A stretch of DNA of 24,328 nucleotides from positions 1 to 24,328 of the forward strand of contig JAMPYA010000011.1 of the NCBI GenBank assembly GCA_023700885.1, written 5' to 3'. The notes beneath the pieces are model-generated. The model was given only the letters and a program-made list of their open reading frames with translations, made no database searches and was not told the origin of the DNA. Source of the DNA: Flavobacteriaceae bacterium. Its GTDB lineage: Bacteria; Bacteroidota; Bacteroidia; Flavobacteriales; Flavobacteriaceae. The translations under genes were made by a program, and so were the position numbers. Shown here piece after piece: positions 22,769 to 24,328 of the stretch (position 1 is the first letter of the stretch; the number at the start of each line of letters is the position of its first letter).

Positions 22769-23083
22769 ATGCTATTTGTAACAACTGAAACAATTGCCGG
22801 TAAAGAAATTGCAGAATCTATTGGAACTGTTAGAGGAAGCACCGTAAGAGCTCGTAATATTGGCTCTGATTTATTTGCAGGATTAAAAAATATTGTTGGA
22901 GGAGAAATATCAGAATATACCAAATTATTAGCAGATGCTCGCGAACAAGCTTTACAAAGAATGATAGCTGATGCTGTTAGATTAAGAGCTGATGCTATAG
23001 TAAATGTTAGATTTACAACCTCACAAGTTATGCAGGGTGCTGCAGAGATTATGGCTTATGGTACAGCAGTCAAATTGAGATAA
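22769..23083 (+). CDS. YbjQ/UPF0145 family protein (heavy-metal-binding domain)
   Basis: A 104-residue soluble protein of the UPF0145 (YbjQ) family, small proteins that form pentameric rings in solved structures and are described as putative heavy-metal binders. Signature stretches are TETIAGKEI, IGTVRGSTVRARNIGSDLFAG, LKNIVGGEISEYTKLL and REQALQRMIADAVRLRADAIVNVRF. Length is typical. No cysteine or histidine cluster is visible, so metal binding here is not evident. It heads a possible unit with the 35-residue membrane peptide (1-base gap) and the SPFH protein. Confidence 0.9.
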   Translation: MLFVTTETIAGKEIAESIGTVRGSTVRARNIGSDLFAGLKNIVGGEISEYTKLLADAREQALQRMIADAVRLRADAIVNVRFTTSQVMQGAAEIMAYGTAVKLR

Positions 23084-23084
23084 T

Positions 23085-23192
23085 ATGATACAGATTCTTT
23101 TTTTTACGATTTTTATCATTATAATCATTTATCTGATTATTAAACGAATACAAGATAAAGACAATGAAGATTTTGAAAATAGAGATAATTGA
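23085..23192 (+). CDS. small single-pass membrane peptide (35 residues)
   Basis: The ATG follows the YbjQ-family stop by one base. The frame gives MIQILFFTIFIIIIIYLI (one transmembrane helix), then a basic stop-transfer KR and a strongly charged tail DKDNEDFENRDN, a membrane-anchor layout with a hydrophilic tail. The tight spacing and the sharp hydrophobic/charged division argue for a real gene. The TGA stop (23190-23192) lies within the dispersed repeat. A run of eight Ts at 23098-23105 is a possible slippage site. Function is unknown; it could assist the SPFH protein that follows. Confidence 0.65.
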   Translation: MIQILFFTIFIIIIIYLIIKRIQDKDNEDFENRDN

Positions 23193-23213
23193 CTTCGGCT
23201 CCGCTCAGTCACC
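23190..23213 (-). repeat. dispersed hairpin repeat, copy 2 (inverted)
   Basis: Read on the minus strand, TGACT (start near 23211) pairs with AGTCA (ending 23190) around the loop GAGCGGAGCCGA. It matches copy 1 at 9890-9913 at 21 of 24 positions. One difference pair is compensatory (T-A becomes C-G in the stem). The repeat supplies the TGA stop of the 35-residue gene. Confidence 0.75.
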
Positions 23214-23298
23214 GTAACTTTTACAAGAAATTAAATATTAAACATTTTAACTTTATTACTTTCAAACTTTCAAACTTTAATCATTTAAACTATAAACA
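23193..23298. other. spacer before the SPFH gene
   Basis: A 106-base gap that contains most of hairpin repeat copy 2 and then A/T-rich DNA with octamer repeats. TACTTTCA (23257-23264) resembles a -7 element by one base. No terminator is visible, so read-through from the YbjQ-family gene is possible. Confidence 0.5.
23259..23282 (+). repeat. octamer tandem repeats before the SPFH gene
   Basis: Three consecutive eight-base units, CTTTCAAA, CTTTCAAA and CTTTAATC, end 16 bases before the start codon. They resemble the TTTCAATC units before the gene at 10128. Confidence 0.65.
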
Positions 23299-24123
23299 AT
23301 GAATAATCAACAGATTACTTTTCCGAAACAATTTTTAATGCTCATTATCGGTGGTATTGCTTTAATTATAATAGCAGCAACATCAACTGTAACAATAGAG
23401 TCTGGTAAAGCAGGCGTTTTATATCGCACTTTTGGAGGTGGAGTTGATACTGAATATTTTTTTGATGAAGGGTTTCATTTTGTAGCTCCGTGGAATAAAG
23501 TTTTTATTTACGAAGTTCGCCAACAAGAATTATTTGAAAAGATGTCGGTTTTATCACTTAACGGATTAGAAATTAAATTAGATGCTTCTATTTGGTATCA
23601 GCCAATTAGAAATGAATTAGGATTGTTGCATAGAACTCGAGGAGAAAATTATTTGGAACGTGTAATTCAACCTGCAATTAGATCAGCTGCACGCAGTGTA
23701 GTTGGGCGTTATACACCAGAACAAATTTATTCCTCAAAACGTGATGCTATTCAAAATGAGATTTATGATGAGGCAAAGAAAATTCTTGACAATCAACATG
23801 TTCAATTAAATGAAGTTTTAGTGAGAGATGTTACTTTACCTCAAACAATTAAAACAGCTATTGAAAATAAATTAGGACAAGAACAAGAATCTTTAGAATA
23901 TGTATTTCGATTAGAAAAAGCTACTAAAGAAGCTGAACGTCAAAGAATTGAAGCAAAAGGAAAATCAGATGCTAACCGTATTTTAAGCGAGTCTTTAAAT
24001 GATAAAATATTAAAAGATAAAGGAATTGAAGCTACCTTACAATTGGCAAAATCACCCAATTCAAAAGTAGTAGTTATTGGTTCTGGTAAAGATGGATTAC
24101 CGCTTATTTTAGGAAATAACTAA
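23299..24123 (+). CDS. prohibitin-like SPFH domain membrane protein
   Basis: A 274-residue member of the prohibitin/stomatin/flotillin group. One amino-terminal transmembrane segment (about 12-28, FLMLIIGGIALIIIAAT) anchors it. The SPFH domain spans about 30-200 (IESGKAGVLYRTFGG, YFFDEGFHFVAPWNKVFIYEVRQQE, VIQPAIRSAARSVVGRYTPEQIYSSKRDAI, LNEVLVRDVTLPQTIKTAIENKL). A charged coiled-coil stretch (about 190-240, LEKATKEAERQRIEAKGKSDANRIL) drives oligomer formation, followed by a short C-terminus. Bacterial homologues form large rings and are linked to FtsH protease control and membrane organisation; the partner here is unknown. A terminator lies directly after the stop. Confidence 0.9.
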   Translation: MNNQQITFPKQFLMLIIGGIALIIIAATSTVTIESGKAGVLYRTFGGGVDTEYFFDEGFHFVAPWNKVFIYEVRQQELFEKMSVLSLNGLEIKLDASIWYQPIRNELGLLHRTRGENYLERVIQPAIRSAARSVVGRYTPEQIYSSKRDAIQNEIYDEAKKILDNQHVQLNEVLVRDVTLPQTIKTAIENKLGQEQESLEYVFRLEKATKEAERQRIEAKGKSDANRILSESLNDKILKDKGIEATLQLAKSPNSKVVVIGSGKDGLPLILGNN

Positions 24124-24124
24124 C

Positions 24125-24154
24125 AAAAAATCCAGCAATTTTGCTGGATTTTTT
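24125..24154. terminator. bidirectional intrinsic terminator after the SPFH gene
   Basis: AAAAAATCCAGCA at 24125-24137 pairs with TGCTGGATTTTTT at 24142-24154 around ATTT. A-runs and T-runs on the two sides suit termination from both strands, which fits the convergent gene on the right. Its stem core differs from the CCACGC type of the other three. Confidence 0.92.
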
Positions 24155-24191
24155 GTTTTACAATAGCTATTATATTTAAATACTATTTTAT

Positions 24192-24328
24192 TTAATTCTT
24201 AAGTGTTGAACCTTTTTTTACAGCTTTGTAATTTTCATAACATTCTAATAGCGCTTCTATAATTTGTAAATCACTTGCCTTTTTGATAAAATATTCAGAA
24301 TAGTTGCAGTTATTTAATAATTCATTTA
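24192..24328 (-). CDS. C-terminal end of an unidentified protein (partial)
   Basis: A minus-strand frame enters from the right edge and reads 44 residues to a TAA at 24192-24194. It reads as a helical segment (SDLQIIEALLECYENYKAV) and a basic end KKGSTLKN. It lies beyond the bidirectional terminator, as expected for a convergent gene. The fragment shows no family motif; identity is unknown. The 37 bases between it and the terminator carry nothing recognisable. Confidence 0.55.
   Translation of the reverse strand, partial: NELLNNCNYSEYFIKKASDLQIIEALLECYENYKAVKKGSTLKN

Overview
The window is ordinary AT-rich (roughly one third G+C by eye) chromosomal DNA from a member of the Bacteroidota, most likely a Flavobacteriaceae bacterium close to Flavobacterium. 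The evidence is agreement between independent features. There is a porX-type response regulator fused to a PglZ domain. lpxC is fused to fabZ, and a second lpxD-like gene lies next to efp. There is a large Oar-like TonB-dependent receptor. Start codons are preceded by A-rich leaders without an AGGAGG-type ribosome site. Several genes carry the Bacteroidota promoter signature TTTG-N18/19-TAnnTTTG. There is no phage, insertion sequence, CRISPR array, tRNA, rRNA or plasmid function.

Layout. 1-86 is the tail of an unidentified + strand gene. 87-1495 (minus) holds a class I methyltransferase followed by a ZIP metal transporter. 1591-2748 (+) is a THUMP-type rRNA methyltransferase. 2931-5372 is priA. 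5456-6558 is the ribosomal operon rpsF-rpsR-rplI with a very clear promoter and a strong terminator. 6670-9837 is the TonB-dependent receptor with its own terminator. 10128-10598 is a small conserved protein that overlaps tail-to-tail with a minus-strand operon. Read 5' to 3', that operon is porX, tsaE, an alanine-dehydrogenase-like gene, a small membrane-anchored protein and a sirtuin (14803 down to 10579). From 14843 rightwards the + strand carries an HD phosphohydrolase, lpxD, lpxC/fabZ, lpxA, efp, a second lpxD-like gene and sucD (terminator at 21863-21889). Next come fabG and then a YbjQ-family protein, a 35-residue membrane peptide and a prohibitin/SPFH protein. A minus-strand gene runs off the right edge.

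How the genes work together. lpxA, lpxC and lpxD supply the first three committed steps of lipid A synthesis. The fused FabZ and the separate FabG belong to the fatty-acid cycle that makes the hydroxyacyl-ACP donors, so much of the right half concerns outer-membrane lipid. priA, the ribosomal proteins, efp, tsaE (tRNA t6A) and the THUMP methyltransferase are replication-restart and translation functions. PorX is a regulator of the type IX secretion system.

I see no obviously new multi-gene system. The least explained material is in the spacers. A 24-base hairpin repeat occurs twice in opposite orientation with one compensatory base-pair change. Short degenerate 7- or 8-base tandem repeats sit just upstream of four genes. 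A perfect 34-base palindrome fills the efp-lpxD2 gap. Three of four terminators share one stem core. A 35-codon gene takes its stop codon from the repeat. On the protein side, the alanine-dehydrogenase-like protein and the sirtuin each depart from their family's key residues.
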